The notes under the pieces are model-generated. The model was given only the letters and a program-made list of their open reading frames with translations, did no database searches and had not been told where the DNA came from. Shown one piece after another: positions 37,155 to 47,875 of a stretch of DNA of 64,000 bases (positions are counted from its first letter, which is position 1; the number at the start of each line of letters is the position of its first letter). The DNA lies in contig NC_003279.8 of NCBI RefSeq assembly GCF_000002985.6, positions 6,014,001-6,078,000 on the forward strand, read 5' to 3'. The position numbers were made by a program, and so were the translations under genes. This stretch comes from Caenorhabditis elegans (lineage: Eukaryota > Nematoda > Chromadorea > Rhabditida > Rhabditidae).

Positions 37155-37236
37155 TGAAGAGAGTGGGATTCGAACCCACGCCCCCGAAGGGACTGGTGCC
37201 TTAAACCAGCGCCTTGGACCGCTCGGCCATCTCTCC
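37155..37236 (-). tRNA. tRNA-Leu, anticodon AAG
   Basis: On the minus strand the 82 bases fold as a class II tRNA. The acceptor stem is GGAGAGA with TCTCTTC (one G-T pair); the D-arm with box A starts TGGCCGAGCGG. The anticodon arm CTGGT-TTAAGGC-ACCAG gives anticodon AAG (reads CUU). There is a long variable arm (CCCTTCGGGGG) and a T-arm with GGTTCGAATCC (box B). The discriminator is A, as expected for leucine, and no intron is seen. It stands alone between ceh-2 and the foldback. Confidence 0.95.
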
Positions 37237-37900
37237 GACGACAGCAACAGGAGCGAAGTGTGTAGAGCAGCAGGTGGAATATCAAATGTCACTCTTTGGG
37301 GTTTTCAAATCAAAAAGGCTTAAATCAACTTTTCAGAGAGCAATAATTTCCGAACAGCATACAAGATTGTTATTATATAATAGATTCAACCTCTACGTTG
37401 GATAGACACTGACGACATCGAGATTATGTAATTGTGTACCAGACTCGGCGGAGGTAACCTGACTCGCCGTGAGCTGAGCTAGCGCCCATATTTATTCATT
37501 ATTATTGTTATAATAAATAGGTCATTAGAAGGGTAACAAAGAAGTTGTTATTGTTGAATATGCGAGAATTTTTGAACAGAAACGAATGGGTGGGTTTACC
37601 CAAAATCCAGGGTGGCGAAAATACTTTACTCAACTGAAAAAGTCCTAACAAGGGAAGTCTTTGAGGGGGTCCGTAGATTTGGGGTTCTCATGCTAAAATT
37701 CCTACAGAAGAGTGTTAGTTATGATCTCTCCAAAAAATTTAGCTGCCCAGGTCAAGTTTCAGCAAAGTTAAGACGTTTTGAAATTTCAGTTAAAAACACC
37801 ATTGAAATCCACTGTCTTACCATGCAATCCACGCAAATCTCAGCTTGCGTGACCACCGAAAATGTGACACCCACCACATTGAGTTGTAAAATGTCCTCGG

Positions 37901-37964
37901 TGGCCGAGTTGGGAGTGCGCGCGTCTGATAAGATTTAAGCTTTGGTTCGATTCCTTCTATTTTT
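37901..37964 (+). pseudogene. tRNA-like Pol III promoter (left arm)
   Basis: TGGCCGAGTTGG (37901-37912) fits the box A consensus at every position, and GGTTCGATTCC (37944-37954) fits box B. The spacing is tRNA-like, and five T (37960-37964), a Pol III terminator, follow. The flanking acceptor stem does not pair, so this is a tRNA-derived relic rather than a working tRNA. The mirror copy is on the minus strand. Confidence 0.6.
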
Positions 37965-38939
37965 GAAATATTTTTGTAAGTTGAATAAAGTTGTAAAACA
38001 ACTCATTCAAACATTTTTGCGCATTTTTAAAGTGATTTTATTCTTATTCGGGAACCTAGAATCATTGTCCGCACTTTTTGGAAATTTTTATTTTTTTCAT
38101 TTTTGCTCAAAATTTCTTGATCAACTCCAAGCAAAAAATTCAAAAAATTTCATTTTTCTAAACAATTATGAAATTGCTATGTTGTTGTTCAGAAATGTAT
38201 AAAACGTACATTACACAAGTTTTAACTCTCTATTCGCAAGTAAACCGTCGAAATGATCTACATCTCACGAACTTTGTGCAAAATATTTAACCAACTTTGA
38301 AGTTGCATAACTTCGTTGAGATAAAATATTTTGAAAAATGATCAACTAACAAAATGTTTGTTGAATAATAGTGAACAAAGTTTTAGTTATAAACTTTTTG
38401 ATACCTTCAGCCACCAAAACGTTGTGACCGTTTTCCAAAACACAATGTTAATAGAAAAACTAGCCAAATGCCAACCTTGTTTTCTTCTTTGTAGCTGGAG
38501 GTATCAAAAAGTTTATAACTAAAACTTTGTTCACTATTATCAACAAACATTTTGTTAGTTGATCATTTTTCAAAATAATTTATCTCAACGAAGTTATGCA
38601 ACTTCAAAGTTGGTTAAATATTTTGCACAAAGTTCGTGAGATGTAGATCATTTCGACGGTTTACTTGCGAATAGAGAGTTAAAACTTGTGTAATGTACGT
38701 TTCATACATTTCTGAACAACAACATAGCAATTTCATAATTGTTTAGAAAAATGAAATTTTTTGAATTTTTTGCTTGGAGTTGATCAAGAAATTTTGAGCA
38801 AAAATGAAAAAAATAAAAATTTCCAAAAAGTGCGGACAATGATTCTAGGTTCCCGAATAAGAATAAAATCACTTTAAAAATGCGCAAAAATGTTTGAATG
38901 AGTTGTTTTACAACTTTATTCAACTTACAAAAATATTTC

Positions 38940-39003
38940 AAAAATAGAAGGAATCGAACCAAAGCTTAAATCTTATCAGACGCGCGCACTCCCAACTCGG
39001 CCA
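38940..39003 (-). pseudogene. tRNA-like Pol III promoter (right arm, mirror copy)
   Basis: This is the reverse-complement copy of the left-arm element: box A at 38992-39003, box B at 38950-38960 and the T-run at 38940-38944. Both point towards the centre of the palindrome. Confidence 0.6.
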
Positions 39004-40094
39004 CCGAGGACATTTTACAACTCAATGTGGTGGGTGTCACATTTTCGGTGGTCACGCAAGCTGAGATTTGCGTGGATTGCATGGTAAGACAGTGGATTTC
39101 AATGGTGTTTTTAACTGAAATTTCAAAACGTCATAACTTTGCTGAAACTTGACCTGGGCAGCTAAATTTTTTGGAGAGATCATAACTAACACTCTTCTGT
39201 AGGAATTTTAGCATGAGAACCCCAAATCTACGGACCCCCTCAAAGACTTCCCTTGTAAATGGAATTTAAAACAAATTGAAGGGTTCTTTATCTATTTAAA
39301 CGTGTATTTTAACCTGAAACTCAGAAAAATTTTTTATTTCAGACCTAAACATAAAGAAAAGATAGGCAGAGAGAAGTATGCGCCTTTAAAGGAGTACGGT
39401 AGAAAAAATTCCATATGGGGCACATTTTCCAGTTATTAAAAACACTTCAAGAACTTAAAAGGCCTTTTTCAAAATAATTTGGTAATTAAGCATTGTCGTT
39501 CCGGTTATTCCCAATACAAATTGGATCATTTTTTCTAGCGGATTGGGTTCAACTTGAACCGTTCAAGTCTTCTAGAAAAAGTAATACAACCTTCTTTTTT
39601 TGAATAGCTGTAAAAATGCGAATTCGATTAGCACACACACACCGTTCAGTTTTTTCCAATTCCTTAATTATACATTTCGGAAACAGTGTACACATATGCG
39701 ATCGAAGACACATATTTAAATGGAATTAGTGCCCGACCGTTTCATAATTAACCGATTTCTTCTTCGTCGGATGCTGGAATGGTAAAGGGGTCAATTCAAA
39801 CTTTTTTCCATAACGTATTCCGAATTAATTCTCGAATTACAATCAGTGAGAATGAACATGAAGATATGAAGGGGAAATGGAAAGGACATGGAAACGCAGG
39901 AAAATTTTTGAAGAAAAACACATAAAATTATATCTAGACAAATGCTAATTTAGCATATTTCAATAGTGAGAATCGAAATGAATACCCTTAATGAGCCGGA
40001 GTAAGAATGTAAAAAAATAAATAGATAAAGATTCCAGTCAAACTGGTAAAAGAGATTAAGAATATGATAATTAATGATTAAAAGACTTAAAGAT

Positions 40095-41820
40095 TCAATC
40101 GTTGTACTGCCAAATGTCTTGCTCCGCACCTTCAGCGCAATGATCTAAAAGCACTTTGCGGCGTTGTTCTACGTAGCGATATTTGTCTTGGACCTGAAAA
40201 AATTAGAAAATGTGATTTTATGAAACTATTTGAATTTACCTTTTGCTTAAGAGTAACTAAATCTTCATCTTCAAGATCTCTCTCCAAGAATCCGGATAAC
40301 TGTTCGGTTTCCATTTCGAGATTTGCTTGATTTGATTCAAAAATAATCGAATTATTATCTTTCTTCAAATAAAATGCAAATGCATATGTATACATCAAAG
40401 TACGACGGCATTCTGATAGAATATCGACAGCTTTTCGCAGGAATTGAACTTCAATCCATGACATGGACATATTCTCCATCTGTTCCATTTTCTTCGCAAC
40501 TTTTATATTGAGCTTTCCCTCAAGCTGCAAACTCTGTTCGTGCCCCATGTACCGATTGAAGTAGAAAAGATATCGCTTCAAGTTGGCACGTGATATTTCC
40601 TGAGCGTCCTGAGGGTTTTTGACAGCAGTCTCATCATATCCGTTGCAGGCATATTGGTATCCGTGTTTGGTCCATGGCTCAAGGCACATCCAACAGAACT
40701 CGTATCGGCAGCCAGAATTTGTACAGAGCATTCGATTACATCCGCCGTTCTTCTCAATTGGAATCATACACTTCGGACAGTCTTTCGTATTTGCGTTTAT
40801 CCAATTCATTGTTTCACTGTCGTCTTGGCACTTTTTAATCCATTTTTTCAAATGGCGGCAGTTCAAGGGCTCATGCCAGTTTTGTCCACAAGAGAAGCAA
40901 AAGCAGGTGCCGCAAGAGCAGACAACAAGGCGAGGTTCCCAGTGGCTGACCTGTAAGAATAAATTTTAAATTTACATATAAAAAATCAAAATTCACTCCT
41001 ACCTTCACAGCCTTCCCACAGTCAATTCCAGGGCACCATCTAAGAAGACAATTGATTTCTACATAACTTGCTACCATCAATTTACGGTATTTTGACACCA
41101 TAGTCGGATCTGAGATGTAGGACAACACCTGAAAATACAAAAATAGTGTTTTGAGCTATTAATCGAATATTCAATTACCTTTTCATCTTCTATTAGCAGT
41201 TTACAATTTGGAGCCATACATTCTATTTCGGATTGAGCATCGCTTACGATTTTATTGGTCAAATATGCCTGCCAACATTCTGCACAAGCTCTATGATTAC
41301 ATGAAAGACCCGAAAGTTCATCCATGGAGCAGCAAATGTCACATTCTGCATCACCAGCTGGAATAACTTCTTGTTGACGTGGAATAACTTGTGCATCAAT
41401 TAGAAAAGCAATTGTGTCGGGATGTTCGTAGAATCGTTCCAACAACGATTCTTTATTCCATTTGTATTTGTGTAGAAGAATCCGACAAACGCCGGTTTTC
41501 ACTTGAAGAACTGCTTCTACTTCTGAAATTGCTTTCTTCATTTCAGCTTCCAATGAATCGTGGTCAAGCACCTGAAAACGGTTCAGTTGGAAAGAAAGTA
41601 ATAAAACGTAACATTACCTCATTATCCTTGTCTTTTTTGTTCAGATAATCTGAAGCGGACTGATCATGGCGAGCGATTCCATCGTCATCGGAGAGGCACT
41701 GAAAATAAAATTTTAAATATTTAAATTAAATAATTAAATGACTGTTTGACTTACTTCATCATCCATATCGTCTTCGCTGGAAGCACTGCCTTCCATGTAT
41801 ATCTCGTCGTCTGAATTCAT
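40095..41820 (-). CDS. ari-1.3: Ariadne-type RBR E3 ubiquitin ligase, divergent paralogue
   Basis: Six exons (41755-41820, 41618-41698, 41179-41571, 41003-41128, 40240-40950, 40095-40193) encode 491 residues. In order: an acidic N-terminus ([20 protein letters not shown]), a UBA-like region, RING1 from about residue 126 ([20 protein letters not shown]), an IBR ([18 protein letters not shown]), RING2 ([19 protein letters not shown]) and the Ariadne domain ([20 protein letters not shown]). RBR ligases take ubiquitin on the RING2 cysteine, here Cys293 in GGC. The usual histidine two residues later is Arg295 (codon 40732-40734). The IBR has an extra Cys (CGTC where the paralogues have CGSR). The exon holding the end of the IBR to the Ariadne domain is uninterrupted, unlike in the other two copies. 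Likely role: cytosolic ubiquitin ligase with cullin-RING partners, possibly weakened. Gene name assigned by cosmid order from memory. Confidence 0.9.
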
Positions 41821-42403
41821 TCTGAAATTTTTAACGTTAGATTTTTTGAAGAAAGCATATTATAAGTTTTTCTAAAATTATTAAGTAAAAGAAAAATTAG
41901 CATAAAACTTTTTTTCAAGATAAAACTGAGCAATGACACCACAGTCCATTGCACTAATTCAAGTTTTCGGTTCAACTGGCAATTGAACCGGAAAATGAAG
42001 AGAATGAGATTTAAAGATGCGCAGTAGGTAATCGATGACTGCGAGAGCCTGCTGAGAGTGCCCAGCAGGCTGTAAAATAGACAATCGATAAATAACAATG
42101 ACAGTATGAGAAAGTAAATATATTGTGAAATAATTCACATTTCATGATTTCAATTTCGCAATCACATTTGAAAATAAAATAAGATATGGAGTAGTGCAAC
42201 CCAAATATAGTAGAAAGAAGCCGTTATTGTTTATGAAAATATATGAAATTATCGCGAGTTAATCCAAAAACAACATGATGTGGAACAACATGATATGGTT
42301 CAAAGAATTTCAGAGATTTGTGAATGTGGTGAGAATCCTGAGGAATATTGAGTTATTTTAGAAGCGAGAATATTATTAGCATTATTGCAATCATTATCAA
42401 ATT
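41821..42403. other. Spacer ari-1.3 / ari-1.2 with a hairpin
   Basis: 583 bases upstream of ari-1.3. A perfect 9-bp stem, AGCCTGCTG (42046-42054) with CAGCAGGCT (42063-42071) and an 8-base loop, is flanked by ATCGAT words on both sides. No gene is seen. The region is long enough for ari-1.3 to have its own promoter. Confidence 0.5.
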
Positions 42404-44229
42404 TCACTCGTTGTACTGCCAAATGTCTTGTTCGGTGCCTTCGGCGCAATGGTCAAGGAGTACTTTGCGACGGTGTTCCACGTAGCGGAATGTGTCTTGG
42501 ACCTGGAAAATAGAGTGTTTGCAAATTTATAAGATATTCTTTCAGTACCTTCTGCTTGAGAGTCAACAAGTCCTCATTTTCAAGATCTCGTTCCAACAAT
42601 CCGGACAGTTGCTCGGTCTCCATTTCAAGATCCTTCTGATTTGACTCGAAGATCATTGAATTGTTGTCTCGCTTCAAATAAAACGCGAATATGTATGTGA
42701 ACATCAACGTGTTACGGCATTCCGACAGCACGTCCACCGCTTTTCGTAGAAATTGAACATCAATCCAAGACATTGAGAGATTCTGCATTTGATCCATCTT
42801 CGCTTTAACTGTCTTGTTCAACTGGAATTCAATTTTTGATACAACATTTAAACTACGAATTATCGAATACCTTTCCCTCCAACCGCAAACTTTGTAAATG
42901 TCCCATGTAGCGATTGTAGTAAAAAAGATAACGTGTCAAATTTGCACGGTACAATTCTTGTGCAGTTCTGGCCGTTTGAGATGCTTCGTCGTCAAATCTA
43001 GAATGTTTTGAATTATTTCAATTATCTCAAAAATCGAGACCAACTCACTTGTTGCATTTATACCATGCGTTTGCATGAACAGTCCACGGCCCGAGGCACA
43101 TCCAACAAAATTGAAACTTGCATCCAGTGTTCTTACAGGTAATCTGATTGCATCCACCGTTTTTCTCAATTGTCGCCATACACTTCGGGCATTCTTTTGT
43201 GTTTGAATTGATCCAATTCGATGTTTCACTGTCATCATTGCACTTTTTCATCCATAACTTCAGAAGCCGACAGTTTACTGGTTCATGCCAATCCTGGCCA
43301 CAAGAGAAACAGAATCGAGATCCACAAGTGCACACGACAAGTCGAGGCTCGCCATGACTAACCTAGAAAATAGCCAAAATTTTATGGATTCCATTGAATT
43401 CAGAATGGTTTACCTTGACAGTTCTCCCACAATCAACCCCTGGACACCATTTCAGAAGCGCATTGATTTCTATGTAGCTGGCCACCATCATTTTACGGTA
43501 CTTCGCAATTATAGTCGGATCTTTGATGTAGGCGAGTACCTGAAAATATTTAAAAGTATAATTTCAAGTTTATAAAATTTACCTTTTCATCTTCTATTAG
43601 CAGTTTACAATTTGGAGCCATACACTCTATCTCTGATTGAGCATCGCTTACGATTTTATTGGTCAAATATGCCTGCCAACATTCTGCACAAGCTCTATGA
43701 TTACATGAAAGACCCGAAAGTTCATCCATGGAGCAGCAAATGTCACATTCTGCATCACCAGCTGGAATAACTTCTTGTTGACGTGGAATAACTTGTGCAT
43801 CAATTAGAAAAGCAATTGTGTCGGGATGTTCGTATAATCGTTCCAGCAATGATTCTTTATTCCATTTATATTTGTGTAGAAGAATTCGGCAAACACCGGG
43901 ATCAACTTGAAGAACTGCTTGAACATCAGCTATCGTCGTGTTCATTTCAGCCTCCAACAAGTCGTTGTCGAGGACCTAAAGAAATATTTATTATTTTCAG
44001 CTTCAAAACCGCGGTTAAATAACCTCATTCTCCGATTTTTTGTCTTCTTTGGCGTACGAAGTATCATTATCACTGGTGTCCAGCACGATTTCTTCATCTT
44101 CTTCTTCGGAAAAACACTGAAATTCGGTTTCTCTTTCCCCAAAAATTGAAAGCAACTCACGTCCGCTTCTCCAAATTCCTCTGGACTCGAACCTCCGTCT
44201 TCCGTGTTCATTTCAGCGTCAGAATTCAT
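42404..44229 (-). CDS. ari-1.2: Ariadne-type RBR E3 ubiquitin ligase, divergent paralogue
   Basis: Eight exons (44161-44229, 44024-44116, 43583-43975, 43414-43539, 43049-43362, 42871-42997, 42549-42821, 42404-42502) encode 497 residues with the same domain order as its neighbours: acidic N-terminus, RING1, IBR, RING2 and Ariadne domain ([20 protein letters not shown]). The RING2 cysteine is present (Cys298, in IEKNGGC), but the following histidine is Gln300 (GGCNQITC; codon 43144-43146). It has one intron more than ari-1.1, splitting the end of RING2 (after CNK). Part of its RING1 exon is identical in DNA to ari-1.3, far above the rest of the gene. The second-exon donor is the less usual GTTATT. 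The name is from cosmid order as remembered. Confidence 0.9.
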
Positions 44230-44852
44230 GCTGAATAGGGAAAAATGAGGAGATTATCTCAAAAAGATAAAATTAATAACAATATATCGCGAGGCAGTAG
44301 AGAGTGACCTGGCGCATTGAAAACAGCTGTGTGCTTGTACAGAAAAAAGACGCAGATAGTGAGGCAAACAAGAGTGCGTCGGCACGAGATACGAGAGGAT
44401 AAAGTTCTGAGCACTTTTCGAAATCTAGCATATAATTCAAATCTCGGGTTTAATAAAAGTTATTTTTCGTTCCAGTTGAAGCACTTCGTCAAATAAGTAT
44501 GGAAGAGAACCACGTTACATAACATGGCAATTTACAAAAAACAAAAAAATGTTCAAAAATTTATACTCAGAAAAAAAGGAATCCGTAGTCTAGAAAAGAG
44601 GATGTTTAGAATAGAGGAAAAGTGGGACTGGAAAATTCTACACAAAAATACACATAAATGTTTTAGGCCGAAAAGAAAAAAAACATCTGAGAGCACAAGG
44701 ATTGTGATGGTAAATGACAGGAAATGAACATACAGACAAGTAGGGTAGACAGTTAAACTGATTGAAAGAATCGAATTTGGAAAAAATAATCTACAAAACA
44801 ATAAAAAAATTTTACAAAAAGTATACTAATAATATGTTGGTCAAAAAAATAA
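44230..44852. other. Spacer ari-1.2 / ari-1.1
   Basis: 623 bases with no supported gene. It should hold the ari-1.1 3' UTR and the ari-1.2 promoter. Two overlapping ORFs (44524-44727 plus, 44553-44801 minus) are low-complexity shadows. Confidence 0.4.
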
Positions 44853-46952
44853 TTACTCGTTGAAAACCCAAAGTTCTTGATCAGCTCCTTCGGAACAATG
44901 GTCTAGAAGTACTTTTCGGCGATGTTCTACGTATCGGTACTTGTCTTGGACCTATAAATTTTTTAATTTGAACACTGCAATTAGAAAATTTATTTAAATT
45001 TTCGCTGATAAGAAATCAACAATTTACCTTTTGTTTAAGTGTCACCAGATTCTCATTGTCTAAATCTCGTTCCAAAAACCCGGACAGCTGTTCTGTTTCC
45101 ATTTCGAGATCTTTTTGATTTGATTCAAAAATAATGGCGTTATTATCTCGCTTCAAATAAAATGCGAATGCATAAGTGAACATCAGTGTCCGACGGCATT
45201 CTGACAATACATCGACAGCTTTCCGAAGGAATTGAACTTCAATCCAAGACATGGAAAGTGTCTGCATTTGCTCCATTTTTGATTTGACGGTTGCATAGAG
45301 CTAAAAAATATTTGAATATTATTAAATGAATCTATTTAAATCTAACAAACCTTTCCCTCCAAACGTAAACTTTGTTGATGTCCCATATATCGATTATAAT
45401 AGAAAAGATATCTTTGAAGATTTGCACGTGATACTTCTTGAGCATCCCGAGCATTTTTAGCTGCAGAATCATCAAATCTATTACAACTATACCATGATGA
45501 ACCATGAGGTTCCCATGGACCAAGGCACATCCAACAAAATTCGAACCGGCATGCTGTATTTTTACACGTCATATGATTGCATCCACCGTCTTTTTCAATT
45601 GTGATCATACATTTTGGACATTCTTTAGTGTTTGCATTAATCCAATTCGATGTTTCACTATCATCATTGCACTTTTTAAGCCATAACTTCAGCAGCCTAC
45701 AGTTCACTGGTTCATGCCAATCGTGACCACAAGAGAAGCAGAATCGAGATCCACAGGAGCATACGACGAGGCGGGGTTCCCAATGGCTGACCTGCAAATT
45801 TGATTGAAATCATTTTTTAACTGAAAATTCACTCACTCTAACAGCTTTCCCACAATCTATACCGGGGCACCACTTGAGAAGACGATTCGTTTCCACATAA
45901 CTAGCCACAATCAGCTTTCTGTAGGTGGCAATTACTGTTGGGTCGGTAATGTAGAACATAACCTGAAAATTAAACTATTTTGAATTTAAATTTAACTTTG
46001 GAAAGCTATCATTTTATGGTAATTTTTAAAATTTGTTTTACTAATACTGCTGATTTTCACTGTATTTGAAAAATTACCAATTTTCTATTTAGAAAAAAGG
46101 TTTCTTCCTTTTATATCGTATTCATCAATACTGATTTTGACAGCTCTCCTCACCTTTTCATCTTCTATGAGCAATTTGCAATTTGGAGCCATACATTCTA
46201 TTTCGGATTGTGCATTGTTTGCAATCTTATTAGTTAAATACGCCTTCCAGCATTGTGTACAAGCTCTGTGATTACAAGAAAGCCCAGAGAGTTCTCCCAA
46301 CGAGCAACATATGTCGCATTCCGCGTCTCCAGCCGGCAAACGCTCCTGGCGACGTGGAATAACATGAGCATCGATAAGAAATGTGGTAGTGTCAGGATGT
46401 TCGTAGAATCGTTCTAATAATGATTCCTTATTCCATTTATACTTGTGCAGAAGAATCCGACAGACACCAGTTTTCACTTGAAGAACTGCTTGTACATCTG
46501 TTATTGTCTTTTTCATCTCTGCTTCCAAGGAATCGTGGTTTAGCACCTGAAATTTTGAATATTTTAAATGAAAATCGTAGGTTTAAAACCTCATTATCCG
46601 GTTCCCCGTTATCTTTGTAGTCGGAGCTATTCTGTTCGCGGCTCTCCAGTACGATGCCATCATCGTCAGACATACACTGCAAAATTTTGAAACTTTCTCA
46701 TTATTTCGAGTCTTTGAAATTTCAAATTTATTTTTAAAAATTGAATAATTCCTACCGACAATGACATTGCAGACAATTTGCTGATGTTGTCCATTTTGTT
46801 TCGAAATAATTTAAAAAAGAGCAGGCTGTTACCGATTCAAATGCCACGTATTTACACATTTTGAGAGGTCACGTGAAAATTCTTACCCCATCGTCAATTT
46901 CTCCTTGACTTGAGTCACTGTCGTCCATATTGATCTCATCGTCGGAACTCAT
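44853..46952 (-). CDS. ari-1.1: Ariadne-1 RBR E3 ubiquitin ligase, canonical copy
   Basis: Seven exons (46887-46952, 46590-46676, 46154-46546, 45837-45962, 45351-45791, 45028-45300, 44853-44951) encode 494 residues. It is the closest of the three to animal ARIH1: RING1 ([20 protein letters not shown]), IBR ([18 protein letters not shown]), RING2 with [12 protein letters not shown] and [17 protein letters not shown], then the Ariadne domain ([20 protein letters not shown]) and the C-terminal [19 protein letters not shown]. Catalytic Cys295 and His297 are both present. ARIH1-type enzymes work with neddylated cullin-RING ligases to put the first ubiquitin on substrates, so csn-2 in the same window acts on the same pathway. 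An alternative first exon at 46756-46794 would replace the acidic start (see separate entry). Confidence 0.93.
46756..46794 (-). CDS. ari-1.1: Possible alternative first exon of ari-1.1
   Basis: Within the first ari-1.1 intron an ATG (46794-46792) opens 13 codons ([13 protein letters not shown]) ending in phase 0 at a GTAGGA donor. It would join in frame to the exon starting at 46676. It would replace the acidic N-terminus ([20 protein letters not shown]) with a neutral one and imply an internal promoter. There is no transcript evidence in the sequence itself. Confidence 0.35.
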
Positions 46953-47875
46953 TCTAAAAGTTTTTCTCAATTATTCACTCAATCAAAAAAAATCAATTTG
47001 ATGTATCGATTTTCTGCCAGTCGCGCACCTAACTGAAAGAGAAAAAATCCAAGAAAAACACTGAAAGAAATAGTAGAAAATGAAAAGAGAGGAAGCGCAG
47101 CACAGGCACAGAACAGCCGGAGACAGTTGGTTAAATCGAGAGACCCAATGAGAGAAACGAGCGTGTTTTGTGGGAGAAATTTTGGAGCGCAGAGGGGCAC
47201 ACTTGCGAATGTTCTCGTACAAAGCCATGTGACCTTTTTCTTTTAAAATTCCAAAAATTCAAGATTTAAGGTACACACATTATTGTCAGACAAACATTTT
47301 TAAAATTCAAATTAAGTTTTGTGGGTTACGGTAAACAACGCGGTGTTTGCGTACAATCAAAATTGCGTACAATGCCTTTTATTCGACGACTAATAAAATT
47401 TGTTTGTTTTATGATTTTAAAATTGTTTTTAAACTAATTAAACAGTCCTTTTATGAAATACGATTTCTTGGAAACGATTGATAAAAATTTAGAAATAATT
47501 CATGAAATGATATAAACTTAAATTTAGCATTTATATATAAAGAAAAAAAAAAAGAAAAACCTAATGAGAATGTTAATTCGAGGTACTTAGTGATGAGGAA
47601 AACTGAAGAGGAAAGAAAATGAATGAGCAACATCCAACAAAAAAAAAGTTGCGAAATTCAACACAATACTCATAGACATTTCCAAATAAGTAGCTGATTT
47701 GACTGGAATACTTTATGAAATGAAGACCAAGTTTAAAATAAAATATTATTCTTTGAAAAGCCGCGATTTATTTTTTTAACAAGAAAATAATCATAATTCA
47801 AGTAAAAAAAGTAGAGAGCACCAGTAAGTTTAAGAAAATGTCTGTGATAAAAAGAAAAACGAGATAAAATTAAAA
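46953..47875. other. Intergenic region between ari-1.1 and the PIG-O gene
   Basis: About 920 bases with no gene. It holds the ari-1.1 promoter next to 46953 and the PIG-O 3' UTR next to 47875, with AT-rich and poly(A) tracts around 47540-47660. Confidence 0.45.

Larger units (their letters stand above)
37648..39256. repeat. Giant near-perfect inverted repeat, two 764-bp arms
   Basis: Arms at 37648-38411 and 38493-39256 are reverse complements, with a loop of about 81 bases. Pairing holds with a constant coordinate sum of 76904 along the whole length, apart from two compensating single-base indels near 38365 and 38524. I saw only a handful of mismatches, so identity is about 99%. The same 86-codon shadow ORF therefore appears on both strands (37942-38202 and 38702-38962). 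Outer ends read ACAAGGGAAG and CTTCCCTTGT. I see no target-site duplication and no transposase. It is probably a recent foldback or palindromic duplication; transcription would give long double-stranded RNA. Confidence 0.93.
36388..40094. other. 3.7-kb region between ceh-2 and ari-1.3 with tRNA and foldback
   Basis: It contains the ceh-2 promoter side (36388 on), a possible small exon (36826-37077), a tRNA-Leu (37155-37236), a 1.6-kb inverted repeat (37648-39256) and about 840 bases of AT-rich DNA before the ari-1.3 stop. No confident protein gene lies here. Confidence 0.5.

Noticed and set aside
37942..38962. Identical 86-codon ORFs on both strands
   Set aside because: They are the same sequence mirrored by the inverted repeat and read through the tRNA-like region; low-complexity Phe/Lys/Leu composition.
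42046..42071. 9-bp hairpin between ari-1.3 and ari-1.2 as a microRNA precursor
   Set aside because: The stem is far too short for a microRNA precursor; listed only as a landmark of the spacer.
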